Part shown: positions 40,811 to 49,218 of the stretch, in pieces
Numbering within the stretch: the first letter of the stretch is position 1
Layout of the letters: every line of letters starts with the position of its first letter
Source: Lutibacter sp.
Lineage (GTDB): Bacteria > Bacteroidota > Bacteroidia > Flavobacteriales > Flavobacteriaceae
Reading direction: 5' to 3'
Assembly: GCA_021647265.1 (NCBI GenBank)
Contig: JAKIVA010000014.1
Coordinates: 1 to 52,522, forward strand
DNA: 52,522 nucleotides
Position numbers and translations under genes: made by a program
Notes under the pieces: model-generated
Databases searched by the model: none
What the model saw: the letters and a program-made list of their open reading frames with translations, nothing else
Told to the model about the DNA's origin: nothing

Positions 40811-41860
40811 TTATTTAGTTTGTTCAAACATAGCTATTTTGCTTTCTCCAGTTGATTTTTTATACCCTCTAAACATCCCAGTTGAATTGAAATCCCAGTA
40901 AACATCTCCATTTTTATCAATTAGAATCATTCCTCCTTCACCACCAAGTTTGCCAATTTTATCAAATAGGACAGTGTGTAAAGCTTCTTTTGGAGATAGC
41001 TTTTTATATTGAATTAAACTTGAAACATCATGAGATGCAACGGTTCTAATAAAATACTCTCCAGTACCGGTTGCCGAAATTCCACAAGTTAAGTTATTCG
41101 CATAAGTTCCAGCTCCAATTAAAGGAACATCACCAATTCTACCAAATTTTTTATTGGTCATACCTCCAGTAGAAGTTCCTGCTGCAATATTTCCATTTTT
41201 ATCAATTGCAACAGCACCAACAGTACCATATTTATGATCGTCAATTAATTCATTCTTAATTAAAAATGCCGTGTGATCTAATTGCATTTTTTCTTTTCCT
41301 TGAATTTTCCTTAATTGATTTAACCTTTTTTGAGTAAAGAAATAACTACTATCAACCATTTCAATTCCATACTTTTTGGCCATAATTTCAGCCCCTTTTC
41401 CTGAAAGTAGAACATGTTTTGAACTGTCCATAACAATTCGAGCAGCTAAAATTGGATTTTTTATATGGTTTACACCTGCAACAGCACCAGCATTCAACGT
41501 TTTGCCGTCCATAATTGCAGCATCCATTTCTTGGTTTCCTTCGCTATTATATACAGCACCTTTTCCTGCGTTAAATAATGGAGAATCTTCCATAACATTA
41601 ATAGCCGCTTCAATAGCGTTTAATGAAATACCTCCATTTTCTAAAACTTTATATCCGGCATCTAGTGCTTCGCGTAGTTTCTGAACATAGGCCTCTTGCT
41701 GCTCTTTAGTAAAGTATTCCCTTTTAATTCCACCAGCACCTCCATGTATAACTATGGCAAAGGAGTTTGGTTTACGTTTAGAGACCTCTTTATCTGTTGA
41801 GGTATTTTCACAAGAAATTAAAAAAAGAATTATTAAAAAGAAAGATACTGTTTTTTTCAT
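40811..41860 (-). CDS. Isoaspartyl peptidase / L-asparaginase, lipoprotein
   Basis: 349-aa Ntn-hydrolase. It is made as a precursor that cuts itself before T213 (in GTVGAVAID) to form alpha and beta chains; GNIAAGTSTGGMTNKKFGRIGD follows as the substrate-binding region. The N-terminal signal ends in the lipobox LISC (C17), so the enzyme should be anchored to a periplasmic membrane face, unlike the cytosolic E. coli IaaA. It probably cleaves isoaspartyl dipeptides and asparagine. A TATATTTG box (41887-41880) lies upstream. It is monocistronic. Confidence 0.92.
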   Translation of the reverse strand: MKKTVSFFLIILFLISCENTSTDKEVSKRKPNSFAIVIHGGAGGIKREYFTKEQQEAYVQKLREALDAGYKVLENGGISLNAIEAAINVMEDSPLFNAGKGAVYNSEGNQEMDAAIMDGKTLNAGAVAGVNHIKNPILAARIVMDSSKHVLLSGKGAEIMAKKYGIEMVDSSYFFTQKRLNQLRKIQGKEKMQLDHTAFLIKNELIDDHKYGTVGAVAIDKNGNIAAGTSTGGMTNKKFGRIGDVPLIGAGTYANNLTCGISATGTGEYFIRTVASHDVSSLIQYKKLSPKEALHTVLFDKIGKLGGEGGMILIDKNGDVYWDFNSTGMFRGYKKSTGESKIAMFEQTK

Positions 41861-41879
41861 GATTGTTTGTTTAGAGGTT

Positions 41880-41887
41880 CAAATATA
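41880..41887 (-). promoter_or_regulatory. -7 promoter box of the isoaspartyl peptidase gene
   Basis: Minus-strand TATATTTG, 19 bp before the ATG at 41860, giving a leader of about 15 nt. Confidence 0.45.
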
Positions 41888-41922
41888 ATCTTTTGAAACG
41901 GAATTTTAATATTTCATTTTGA

Positions 41923-41930
41923 TATATTTG
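41923..41930 (+). promoter_or_regulatory. -7 promoter box of the YigZ-like gene
   Basis: TATATTTG lies 15 bp before ATG 41946, giving a leader of about 10 nt. An in-frame ATG at 41919 lies before the box, so the later start is favoured. Confidence 0.5.
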
Positions 41931-41945
41931 TGTGCTAAAATTAGT

Positions 41946-42563
41946 ATGACGGTAATAAACGATACATATAAAACAATTGAAGTAGCATACGGAAATGTGC
42001 TGTTTAAAGATAGAGGGAGTAAATTTGTGGGTTATGTTTTTCCAATTTCTAATGAAAATGAGGTTAAAACATATATTGATGGTTTGAAAAAAAAACATCA
42101 CGCTGCTAGGCATTGGTGTTATGCTTGGCAATTGGGAATTGAAGAAGTTAGATATAGGGTTAATGATGATGGAGAACCTAACAATACAGCTGGACAGCCT
42201 ATTTATGGGCAAATTTTAGCTCATAATATTACCAATGTGTTAATTGTTGTTGTCCGTTATTTTGGAGGAACAAAATTAGGTGTTGGCGGACTTATAAATG
42301 CTTATAGAAGTACTGCTAAATTACTGCTAGAGGAGTCTAAAATTGTAGAAAAAACAATAGTTGTTAATTTTCAATTAATTTTCGATTATAAAGATATGGA
42401 TAAAGTAATGAGAATTATTAAGAGAAATAATCTGAAAATTTTGGAACAAAAAATGGAATTAAATTGTGATTTTATAATAGCTGTACGTAAAAATAATTTT
42501 TCTATGGTTGAAAAGCAATACTTAGATTTACGTTGTTTAAAAATTAAAAGGATTAAACCTTAA
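41946..42563 (+). CDS. YigZ/IMPACT family protein
   Basis: 205-aa protein of the conserved UPF0029 family. The first domain carries FKDRGSKFVGYVFPI (near 20-35), HHAARHWCYAWQLG (52-65), NDDGEPNNTAGQPI and VVVRYFGGTKLGVGGLINAY (about 99-118), all hallmarks. The C-terminal 70 residues are the ferredoxin-like second domain. E. coli YigZ and eukaryotic IMPACT belong here; the molecular role in bacteria is unclear. It stands alone, convergent with the thioesterase and overlapping its 3' end by 11 bp. The start at 41946 removes nine residues that would lie before the promoter. Confidence 0.9.
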   Translation: MTVINDTYKTIEVAYGNVLFKDRGSKFVGYVFPISNENEVKTYIDGLKKKHHAARHWCYAWQLGIEEVRYRVNDDGEPNNTAGQPIYGQILAHNITNVLIVVVRYFGGTKLGVGGLINAYRSTAKLLLEESKIVEKTIVVNFQLIFDYKDMDKVMRIIKRNNLKILEQKMELNCDFIIAVRKNNFSMVEKQYLDLRCLKIKRIKP

Positions 42564-42960
42564 CTTCATTTAATTTTTTTAAAAGATATTCAGGAGCTCT
42601 AGTCGGTTTTTTTGTCTTTGAATTTATAAAAGCCAATGTGGCATTTGCTGTTGTTAGAAGCTCATTACTTTCATTGTAAATTTCGAATTCAAATTTAATT
42701 TTTACCAAAGGTTTATTTACTAATGTTGTTTTAAGGGTTAATAAATCATCATATTTAGCGGGTTTCTTGTAGTTTGTATTTAGACTAATTACAGGTAGCA
42801 TAATACCTGTCTCTTCCATTTTTTTGTATGAGATACCTAGCTTTCTTAGCCATTCAATACGCCCCATTTCAAAATATTGCGCATAATTACCATGATATGC
42901 AAAACTCATTTGATCTGTTTCTCCATATCGTACCCTAAATTGAATTATATTTGAAATCAT
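42553..42960 (-). CDS. Acyl-CoA thioesterase, YbgC/FadM type (hotdog fold)
   Basis: 135-aa hotdog-fold thioesterase. The active-site segment is RYGETDQMSFAYHGNYAQYFEMGRIEWLR (11-39), with D16 as the likely catalytic residue and Y22-H23 next to it. It hydrolyses acyl-CoA or acyl-ACP; the chain length is not known. No operon partner. It is divergent from dnaA across 166 bp and convergent with the YigZ-like gene (11-bp overlap). Confidence 0.88.
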   Translation of the reverse strand: MISNIIQFRVRYGETDQMSFAYHGNYAQYFEMGRIEWLRKLGISYKKMEETGIMLPVISLNTNYKKPAKYDDLLTLKTTLVNKPLVKIKFEFEIYNESNELLTTANATLAFINSKTKKPTRAPEYLLKKLNEVKV

Positions 42961-43038
42961 TTTTGTATATTAAAAGGCTTTATGTTACGTAAAAAATAAT
43001 TAATAATCAATAGAGATTTTATTTTTTTATACTAAAAT

Positions 43039-43047
43039 TTATTCACA
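43039..43047 (+). promoter_or_regulatory. DnaA-box-like site upstream of dnaA
   Basis: TTATTCACA differs by one base from the DnaA box TTATCCACA and lies 80 bp before the dnaA start. A single box suits autoregulation of dnaA. There is no box cluster in the 166-bp gap, so an origin is not supported here. Confidence 0.4.
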
Positions 43048-43126
43048 TTTTTGTATAACCAAATAATTTTAGGGTACTCTCTAAAAATTATCAACTAATT
43101 TTAACTAAAATACGATTTGAATACAA

Positions 43127-44554
43127 ATGACTAAAACTGCATCATCAGTTTGGGGGGAATGCTTATCTTTTATAGAGGATAATATCAAGCAACAAGCTTA
43201 TAAGACTTGGTTTGAACCTATTAAACCAATGAAATTGTCTGGTGAGGCACTTACAATTCAAGTGCCAAGTAAGTTTTTTTATGAATGGTTAGAAGAACAT
43301 TATATTAAATTATTAAGAGTTGCTTTGGTAAAGCAATTAGGAGAAGATGCAAAGTTAATTTATGATGTTAGAATGGAAAATAATTACAGTAGTTCTAAGC
43401 AGCATACGTTAAAAATTCCAAGTTCAAATAGAAATCCAATAAATCCACAAGGAATTACAGTTCCTTTAGATTTTAATAAACGCGAATTAAAAAATCCATT
43501 CGTAATACCTGGTATTCAAAAAGTTAAAATAGAATCTCAATTAAATCCTAATTATAATTTTGATAGTTTTATAGAGGGAGACTCAAATAGGTTAGCACGT
43601 TCAGCAAGTATGGCGGTTGCAAATAAACCTGGTGGTACTTCATTTAATCCGTTGTTAATTTACGGGGGTGTTGGTTTGGGGAAAACACACTTGGCACATG
43701 CTATTGGAGTTCAAATTAAAGATAAATATCCTGATAAAACTGTTTTGTATATTTCATCAGAAAAATTTACACAACAATATATAGATTCTGTTAAAGGAAA
43801 TACACGAAATGATTTCATTCATTTTTATCAAATGATTGATGTGTTAATTATTGATGATGTTCAATTCTTATCTGGAAAAACAGGTACACAAGACGTATTT
43901 TTTCATATTTTTAATCATTTACACCAAAATGGGAAACAGGTTATCTTAACTTCGGATAAAGCGCCTGTTGATATGCAAGATATTGAGCAACGGTTACTTT
44001 CAAGATTTAAATGGGGGTTATCAGCTGAGCTTCAGGTGCCAGATTATGAAACGAGAGTATTGATTTTACAAAATAAGCTTTATCGTGATGGAGTTGAAAT
44101 GCCTGAAGATATTGTTGAATATATTGCAAAATACATAAAATCTAATGTCAGAGAGTTAGAAGGTGTCTTAATCTCTATGATTGCTCAGGCTTCCTTTAAT
44201 AGAAAAGAGTTTACGCTAGCTTTAACAAAACAAATTGTAGATAAGTTTGTTAAAAACACAAAACGAGAAGTTTCTATAGATTATATTCAAAAAATAGTAT
44301 CTAACTATTTTGAATTAGATGTAGCTACTTTACAATCTAAAACACGTAAACGTCATATAGTGCAAGCTCGTCAATTAGCTATGTATTTTGCTAAAAGAAT
44401 GACAAAGGCTTCTTTGGCAAGTATTGGTTCCCAAATAGGAAAAAGAGACCACGCAACTGTACTTCACGCATGCAAAACTGTTGATAATTTAACTGAAACA
44501 GATAAGCAATTTAGGAGGTATGTTGATGATTTAACAAAGAAACTTACTTTTTAA
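43127..44554 (+). CDS. dnaA: Chromosomal replication initiator DnaA
   Basis: 475-aa AAA+ initiator that binds DnaA boxes and opens the origin. Domain I (1-80) starts with WGECLSFIEDNIKQQAYKTWF; a short linker follows; the AAA+ domain has Walker A GVGLGKTH (181-188) and Walker B LIIDDVQFL near 244; the DNA-binding domain IV carries the signature GSQIGKRDHATVLHACKTV near the end. It is first in an operon with the phosphatase gene (8 bp) and the RsmI-like gene. The nearest intergenic region has one DnaA-box-like site. Confidence 0.97.
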   Translation: MTKTASSVWGECLSFIEDNIKQQAYKTWFEPIKPMKLSGEALTIQVPSKFFYEWLEEHYIKLLRVALVKQLGEDAKLIYDVRMENNYSSSKQHTLKIPSSNRNPINPQGITVPLDFNKRELKNPFVIPGIQKVKIESQLNPNYNFDSFIEGDSNRLARSASMAVANKPGGTSFNPLLIYGGVGLGKTHLAHAIGVQIKDKYPDKTVLYISSEKFTQQYIDSVKGNTRNDFIHFYQMIDVLIIDDVQFLSGKTGTQDVFFHIFNHLHQNGKQVILTSDKAPVDMQDIEQRLLSRFKWGLSAELQVPDYETRVLILQNKLYRDGVEMPEDIVEYIAKYIKSNVRELEGVLISMIAQASFNRKEFTLALTKQIVDKFVKNTKREVSIDYIQKIVSNYFELDVATLQSKTRKRHIVQARQLAMYFAKRMTKASLASIGSQIGKRDHATVLHACKTVDNLTETDKQFRRYVDDLTKKLTF

Positions 44555-44562
44555 CAATAAAA

Positions 44563-45024
44563 ATGACTAAAATATTAATGGTTTGCCTTGGTAACATTTG
44601 CCGTTCGCCGTTGGCAGAAGGTATTTTAAAATCTAAAATTTATAATTTTAAAACATCGGTAGACTCAGCAGGGACAGGTTCGTACCATATTGGAGAATTA
44701 CCAGATAAAAGATCAATTGATGTAGCTAAATTAAATGGAATTGATATAACAGATCAAAAAGCTAGAGCATTTTCAGTTAATGATTTTGATAATTTTGACA
44801 TTATTTATGTAATGGATAATTTAAATTATAAGAACGTTATTGCACTTGCAAGAAATGAAAATGATAAATCAAAAGTTAAGCTTATTTTAAATGAGGTATT
44901 CCCTGGTGAAAATTTAGATGTTCCTGATCCTTATAATGGAGGTAGTTTTGGATTTAAAAATGTATATAGAATGTTGCATGAAGCGTGTGAGGTAATTGCA
45001 GAAAAAATAAATTCAAATGGATAG
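44563..45024 (+). CDS. Low-molecular-weight protein-tyrosine phosphatase
   Basis: 153-aa phosphatase with the CX5R active site CLGNICR (C8 to R14) followed by serine, and the general acid D122 in DPYNGG. It dephosphorylates tyrosine (or arginine) residues in proteins. It lies 8 bp after dnaA and overlaps the next gene by 8 bp, so the three are co-transcribed. In other bacteria such enzymes are often next to capsule kinases; none is here, and the link to replication initiation is unexplained. Confidence 0.93.
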   Translation: MTKILMVCLGNICRSPLAEGILKSKIYNFKTSVDSAGTGSYHIGELPDKRSIDVAKLNGIDITDQKARAFSVNDFDNFDIIYVMDNLNYKNVIALARNENDKSKVKLILNEVFPGENLDVPDPYNGGSFGFKNVYRMLHEACEVIAEKINSNG

Positions 45025-45733
45025 TGAAAATGGAAATTTATATCTAATTCCAACAACGTTAGGAGCTAATGAACCTCTTGAGGTTTTGCCTCTATCTGTT
45101 AAAAAGATAATTGGAGAGTTGGATTTTTTTATAGTTGAGAACGAAAAAACAGCTCGTAGATTTATAAAACAAATTACACCTAGAAAATCACAATCATCAT
45201 TAACTATTTTTAAATTAGATAAATATGCTGACCAACTAGAAGTTAGAACATATTTAGATATTTGTTCTCAAGGTATTTCAGTTGGTTTGTTGTCTGAAGC
45301 TGGTGTTCCTGCGATTGCAGACCCTGGAGCTGAGATAGTTAAATTGGCACATGAAAAAGGAATAAAAGTAATTCCGTTAGTTGGGCCATCTTCAATTGTT
45401 TTGGCAATGATGGCATCAGGTCTTAATGGTCAAAATTTTGCATTCAATGGTTATCTTCCTATTAGTACTTCTGAAAGAAAAGCAGCAATCAAATATTTAG
45501 AAAGATTGTCAAAGGAAAAAAATCAATCTCAAATATTTATTGAAACACCTTACAGGAATGAAAAAATGCTTGCAGATTTGAAAAGTACTTTAACACCTAC
45601 AGCCAAACTTTGTATAGCCTGTGATATTACACTTCAAACAGAATATATTAGAACTTTAGAGATTAAAGACTGGAAAAAAGAGTATCCCAATTTGCATAAA
45701 AGACCAACAATATTTATAATTCATAAAGAATAA
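45017..45733 (+). CDS. RsmI-like SAM-dependent methyltransferase (tetrapyrrole methylase fold)
   Basis: 238-aa protein of the RsmI family, which in E. coli 2'-O-methylates C1402 of 16S rRNA. It has LYLIPTTLGANEP (8-20), the LLSEAGVPAIADPGAEIVKLA segment (95-115), LVGPSSIVLAMMASG (121-135) and NGYLP near 145. It is shorter than E. coli RsmI and lacks the C-terminal extension, and Bacteroidota often carry it beside a longer RsmI, so the exact target is uncertain. It is the last gene of the dnaA operon and is followed by the palindrome at 45735-45875. Confidence 0.82.
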   Translation: MDSENGNLYLIPTTLGANEPLEVLPLSVKKIIGELDFFIVENEKTARRFIKQITPRKSQSSLTIFKLDKYADQLEVRTYLDICSQGISVGLLSEAGVPAIADPGAEIVKLAHEKGIKVIPLVGPSSIVLAMMASGLNGQNFAFNGYLPISTSERKAAIKYLERLSKEKNQSQIFIETPYRNEKMLADLKSTLTPTAKLCIACDITLQTEYIRTLEIKDWKKEYPNLHKRPTIFIIHKE

Positions 45734-45734
45734 A

Positions 45735-45875
45735 AAAGTGAGGCTGTCTAAAAAGTAATTATACTTGTCATTTTGAACAAAGTGAAAAATCTCAACATCT
45801 TGATATATAAGCGTTTAATTTTAAGAAGATTCTTCATTTACATTCAGAATGACACTTTTTAGACAGCCTCACTTT
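45735..45875. repeat. 141-bp palindromic element with IS-like ends (MITE-like)
   Basis: Both ends carry GAGGCTGTCTAAAAAGT in inverted orientation, inside a perfect inverted repeat of 21 bases (45736-45756 and 45854-45874) that extends by one more pair. Next inward, GTCATTTTGAA (45767-45777) pairs with TTCAGAATGAC (45843-45853) with one mismatch, and the arms continue for about 16 more positions. A 10-base bulge lies on the left arm. There is no reading frame. It fills the space between two convergent genes and would work as a terminator for both. The ends match the IS at 111-127. Confidence 0.75.
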
Positions 45876-45894
45876 CTTTATTTAACAAATCAAA

Positions 45895-46512
45895 TTATAA
45901 TATTGGTTTTTTGTTAGCTTCTATAAAAGAAGTATCATAACCTGAAAATTGTTGTAAGTAATTTTGAACAGAAGATCCGTATGCGTCTTTAAATGTGTAT
46001 TTTCCATTACTTCTAAGGTATTTTTTTACATTTCCAGCGCCAGCTAGGTGCGCTGCTGCAAGAATACCAGATTCTGTAACCTTAATACCGTTTATTTTTT
46101 TTCCAATACTTCTTTTTATATCTTTTCTTAGAATCCATTTATTTACTGAGCAAAGAGCAATAAAAGCTTCTTCTTGTAACTTGGGCGTTTTTAAAAAATG
46201 TTGAGTATTGTATATTTTAAATCTTTTTAAAGTAGATTTTCCAAATTGGTATTTTCCTAAATAGCCAAGTGTATTTATTTCGTTATAATTCCCTTGAGAT
46301 TCTTTAAAGGCAACAGCTTCTTTAAAACCATTGAATGAATTTCCTACAAATGGAATGTTGTAATTTTTAGAAAAACTTTCTTTTTCAGTAGGGACAGAGC
46401 TTATTTCTTTAGCAAAATAATAAGTAGTATTTGCAACTTTTTTATCCTTAGAAAAACTTGAAATAATGATTCCTAAAAATAGTAAACTAAAAAATACTAT
46501 TACTTTTTTCAT
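45895..46512 (-). CDS. Exported lysozyme-like transglycosylase
   Basis: 205-aa exported protein with a signal peptide (1-20, VFFSLLFLGIIISSF). The mature part has a lysozyme-like pattern: FKEAVAFKESQGNYNEINTLGYLGKYQFG (about 63-91), with the likely catalytic E70, then ALCSVNKWILRKD and GILAAAHLAGAGNVKKYL near 153-170, as in peptidoglycan lytic transglycosylases. It probably cuts glycan strands in the periplasm. It has its own promoter at 46552-46581 and is convergent with the dnaA operon. It lies 210 bp from mltG, another wall-cutting enzyme. Confidence 0.82.
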   Translation of the reverse strand: MKKVIVFFSLLFLGIIISSFSKDKKVANTTYYFAKEISSVPTEKESFSKNYNIPFVGNSFNGFKEAVAFKESQGNYNEINTLGYLGKYQFGKSTLKRFKIYNTQHFLKTPKLQEEAFIALCSVNKWILRKDIKRSIGKKINGIKVTESGILAAAHLAGAGNVKKYLRSNGKYTFKDAYGSSVQNYLQQFSGYDTSFIEANKKPIL

Positions 46513-46551
46513 AATTTATAGGTTTTAAATTACCTTCTAAATTTCCGGATG

Positions 46552-46581
46552 CAAATGTAAAGTATATTTTTTTATTAACAA
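46552..46581 (-). promoter_or_regulatory. Complete promoter of the lysozyme-like gene, TTG-N19-TACATTTG
   Basis: Minus-strand TTG at 46581-46579, 19 bases, TACATTTG at 46559-46552. Both elements and the spacing match the Bacteroidota consensus. The leader to ATG 46512 would be about 35 nt. Confidence 0.65.
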
Positions 46582-46657
46582 TAAAATTAATAATTTATTT
46601 TTAAAATTAACAAATTGTTAACAAATAGCTGTTTTTGTTAATAAAAATGAAAAATAT

Positions 46658-46676
46658 CACTTATTAATATTAAGTG
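46658..46676 (-). terminator. Weak hairpin after mltG
   Basis: CACTTA and TAAGTG are separated by seven bases and followed on the minus strand by ATATTTTTC. It is the only hairpin seen between the mltG stop at 46723 and the next promoter. AT-rich, so weak. Confidence 0.3.
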
Positions 46677-46722
46677 GCTTGTGAATTGTGAAATAATATT
46701 ACGTAAGAATGAAGTAGGTGAA

Positions 46723-47757
46723 CTACCTGTTTACACCTTGTTTATTAAGCCAAGATTGATATCTAGAGGCATTTCTGTTATGTTGATTTAATGTTTTAGC
46801 AAATTCATGTTGTCCTATAGAGGTAATACTTGCACACATATAGTAATAATCATGATTTGCAGGATTTAAAACGGCATCAATGGATGATATATCGGGCATG
46901 GCTATTGGACCTGGTGGTAACCCAATATTTTTATACGTATTATATGGGGAATTTATTTCTAAATCTTTTGAAAGTACTCTCTTTATAATTGTATTTCTTC
47001 CCATTTTTTCTTTTAAAGCAAAAATAATGGTTGGATCTGCCTGTAAAGGCCATTTATCTCGTAACCTGTTTAAATATAATCTAGCAACCATAGGTCTTTC
47101 ACTAACTGTTGCAGTTTCTTTTTGAACAATTGAGGCAAGTGTTATAACTTCTTTTTTTGACAATCCTACTCTTTCTGCTTTTTTAAGTCGTGAAATATTC
47201 CAAAATTTATGGTACTCCTTAAGTATTCTATTCCTAAATTCATTGGCGGAAGTATTCCAGTAAAATTCGTACGTGTTAGGAATATACATGCCAATTGCAT
47301 TGTATTTGTTGAATCCATTTTTTCTTAGAAAAGCCTCATTATTGAATGAATTTAAAAGAGAAATTGAATCTGCTTCAATTTGTTGTGCAATTCTTCTAGC
47401 AAGTTGTTCAAAGGAGTCTTGATTGTTAAATGTAAGTTTAACAAATGTTTGTTTACCACTACGTAATAAATTAATCAATTGATTGTTATTCATTCCTTTC
47501 AAGATGAGATATTTCCCGGGTTTAATAGTATTAGGGTACTTTTTCTTATTTGCAACCCAAATAAAAGGTTTCACTCTTTTTAAAAATGGCCGAACTAAGC
47601 TTTCAACTTCGGTAAAATTACTATTTGTTGGAATGTATAGGAAACCTTCTTTTGTAGTATTTGGCGTATATATTCTACTGTAAATATTGTAGCCCAATAC
47701 ACCACCAATTATTATTAGTAAACTAAAAATAAGAAAAAAGAGTTTCCTAAGATTCAT
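46723..47757 (-). CDS. mltG: Endolytic transglycosylase MltG (YceG family)
   Basis: 344-aa inner-membrane protein that cuts nascent glycan strands and so sets their length. An N-terminal helix (7-25) is followed by a LysM-like region (38-110) and the catalytic domain. The catalytic glutamate is E214 in SIVQKETATVSERP; YIPNTYEFYWNT and RLYLNRL plus the LQADPTIIFAL and GLPPGPI segments confirm the family. It overlaps the preceding GNAT gene by 11 bp and is third in the dapF-GNAT-mltG operon, tying wall precursor and glycan processing together. Confidence 0.94.
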   Translation of the reverse strand: MNLRKLFFLIFSLLIIIGGVLGYNIYSRIYTPNTTKEGFLYIPTNSNFTEVESLVRPFLKRVKPFIWVANKKKYPNTIKPGKYLILKGMNNNQLINLLRSGKQTFVKLTFNNQDSFEQLARRIAQQIEADSISLLNSFNNEAFLRKNGFNKYNAIGMYIPNTYEFYWNTSANEFRNRILKEYHKFWNISRLKKAERVGLSKKEVITLASIVQKETATVSERPMVARLYLNRLRDKWPLQADPTIIFALKEKMGRNTIIKRVLSKDLEINSPYNTYKNIGLPPGPIAMPDISSIDAVLNPANHDYYYMCASITSIGQHEFAKTLNQHNRNASRYQSWLNKQGVNR

Positions 47758-48280
47758 TTGTGTTTTTGATTAATTGATACAAAATTTCGTCTTTAAAAGT
47801 ATTATTCGAATAAATCCAATCTTTTTTTATTCCAGCTTTCTGAAATTTAAATTTTTTAAAAAGAGAAATACTATTTAAATTACTGGTAGCAACGTTTGCA
47901 AATACTTGATGTATATCTAAATAAGTAAAAACATAATCTATAATTATTTTTAAAGCTTCAGACCCAAAACCTTTGTGCTGATGTTTTGGGAGTAATAAAA
48001 TGCCAATTCCAACTCGCTTGTGTTGCGGATTAAAGTCAAATAAATCAATAATACCAATAGCAATATCTTTTTTAGTACAAATTACAAACCTATATTGTTT
48101 TGCTTCATAGATATCTTGATGTGAGTTTTCAATGTATTTTTTTAATATATATTTTGAATAAGGTAGTTGTGTTCCACTAATTTCCCAAAAAGATTGATTA
48201 TTTTCAGTAGTAAATAAAAATTCTAAATCTTTTGGCTCTAAAGCACGTAGGTCAATATTTTCACCAATTAAAGTAGTCAT
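47747..48280 (-). CDS. GNAT acetyltransferase, RimJ/RimL-like
   Basis: 177-aa GNAT protein. It starts IDLRALEPKDLEFLF, the pattern of RimJ/L-type acetyltransferases, and has the acetyl-CoA loop LLPKHQHKGFGSEALKIIIDYVF (about 96-118) and HQVFANVATSNLNSISLFKKFKF (124-146). Related enzymes acetylate the N-termini of ribosomal proteins or small molecules. It shares one base with the dapF stop and overlaps mltG by 11 bp, so it is firmly part of the operon, but no clear link to the wall is evident. Confidence 0.87.
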   Translation of the reverse strand: MTTLIGENIDLRALEPKDLEFLFTTENNQSFWEISGTQLPYSKYILKKYIENSHQDIYEAKQYRFVICTKKDIAIGIIDLFDFNPQHKRVGIGILLLPKHQHKGFGSEALKIIIDYVFTYLDIHQVFANVATSNLNSISLFKKFKFQKAGIKKDWIYSNNTFKDEILYQLIKNTNES

Positions 48281-49059
48281 TAAATTGTAATATTTCCATT
48301 GAAAACTAATTGAGCAGGTCCTTTTAAAAATACATTTTGGTAATGATTTCCTACTTTTTTAAATGAAACTTCTAAATTCCCACCCAAAACCTCAATGTTT
48401 ACAATATTAGATGTTGTTTTGTTTAATTTATTTGCTGCAATTGCAGCGGCAGTTGCCCCTGTGCCACAGGCTAAAGTTTCATTTTCAACACCACGTTCAT
48501 AGGTTCTAATTTTAAAAGAGTTCTTTGAAACTTGTTCCACAAAATTCACATTTGTTCCTTCTTTAAAATAAGGAGCACCATATCTAATTTTTGCCCCTAA
48601 ATTTTTTATATCTATGTTGTCAATACTACTGTTAAAACTAATGTGGTGTGGTGAACCTGTATTTAAAAATGTATGATTTTCATAGATGTCAATTTTATCA
48701 ATATCAGCCATTTGTAAACTTACAATTTCGCCTTTAATTGTAGCAAAGTGTTTTCCATCAACTGCATCAAAGGTAGTTTCATTGTCAATAATACCAAGTT
48801 TTTTTGCAAAAGCAACAATACATCTACCTCCATTTCCACACATCGTACTTTCGTTGCCATCAGCATTATAATACATCATAGTAAAATCGTTTTCTGCTGA
48901 ATTTTCTAATAAAATTAAACCATCAGCACCAATTCCAAATCTCCTATCACATAATTTACGGATAATTTTAATATTATTTTTAGGGAAATGATTGCTTCTA
49001 TTGTCAATAATAATAAAATCGTTTCCTGTACCCTGATATTTATAAAATTGAAGTTTCAT
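48280..49059 (-). CDS. dapF: Diaminopimelate epimerase
   Basis: 259-aa enzyme that converts LL- to meso-diaminopimelate for lysine and peptidoglycan synthesis. The two catalytic cysteines are C74 (MCGNGGRC) and C198 (ETLACGTGA). The start QFYKYQGTGNDFIIIDNR and GIGADGLILL are characteristic. It is the first gene of the dapF-GNAT-mltG operon. A TACATTTG box (49072-49065) ends five bases before the ATG, so the mRNA is probably leaderless or nearly so. Confidence 0.96.
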   Translation of the reverse strand: MKLQFYKYQGTGNDFIIIDNRSNHFPKNNIKIIRKLCDRRFGIGADGLILLENSAENDFTMMYYNADGNESTMCGNGGRCIVAFAKKLGIIDNETTFDAVDGKHFATIKGEIVSLQMADIDKIDIYENHTFLNTGSPHHISFNSSIDNIDIKNLGAKIRYGAPYFKEGTNVNFVEQVSKNSFKIRTYERGVENETLACGTGATAAAIAANKLNKTTSNIVNIEVLGGNLEVSFKKVGNHYQNVFLKGPAQLVFNGNITI

Positions 49060-49064
49060 TGCTG

Positions 49065-49072
49065 CAAATGTA
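49065..49072 (-). promoter_or_regulatory. -7 box five bases before the dapF start
   Basis: Minus-strand TACATTTG, CAGCA, ATG. Fits TAnnTTTG; no clear -33 TTG. Confidence 0.45.
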
Positions 49073-49185
49073 ATAAATTCAGAGAAGTTATAGCTAGAAT
49101 AAATTATAAGAAATCATAAATGTTAAAATGAGTTAAAACACCGTTAACAAATAGTTAAACCATTTTTTTAGATGTAATTAAGTAG

Positions 49186-49193
49186 TAATTTTG
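49186..49193 (+). promoter_or_regulatory. -7 promoter box of the DegP-type gene
   Basis: TAATTTTG fits TAnnTTTG and gives a leader of about 20 nt before ATG 49219. The -33 region is not convincing. Confidence 0.4.
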
Positions 49194-49218
49194 GGTAATA
49201 ATTTAAAAGAATTTAATT

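Noticed and set aside
42961..43126. Replication origin next to dnaA
   Set aside because: One box-like site only, no AT-rich repeat cluster of the kind expected.
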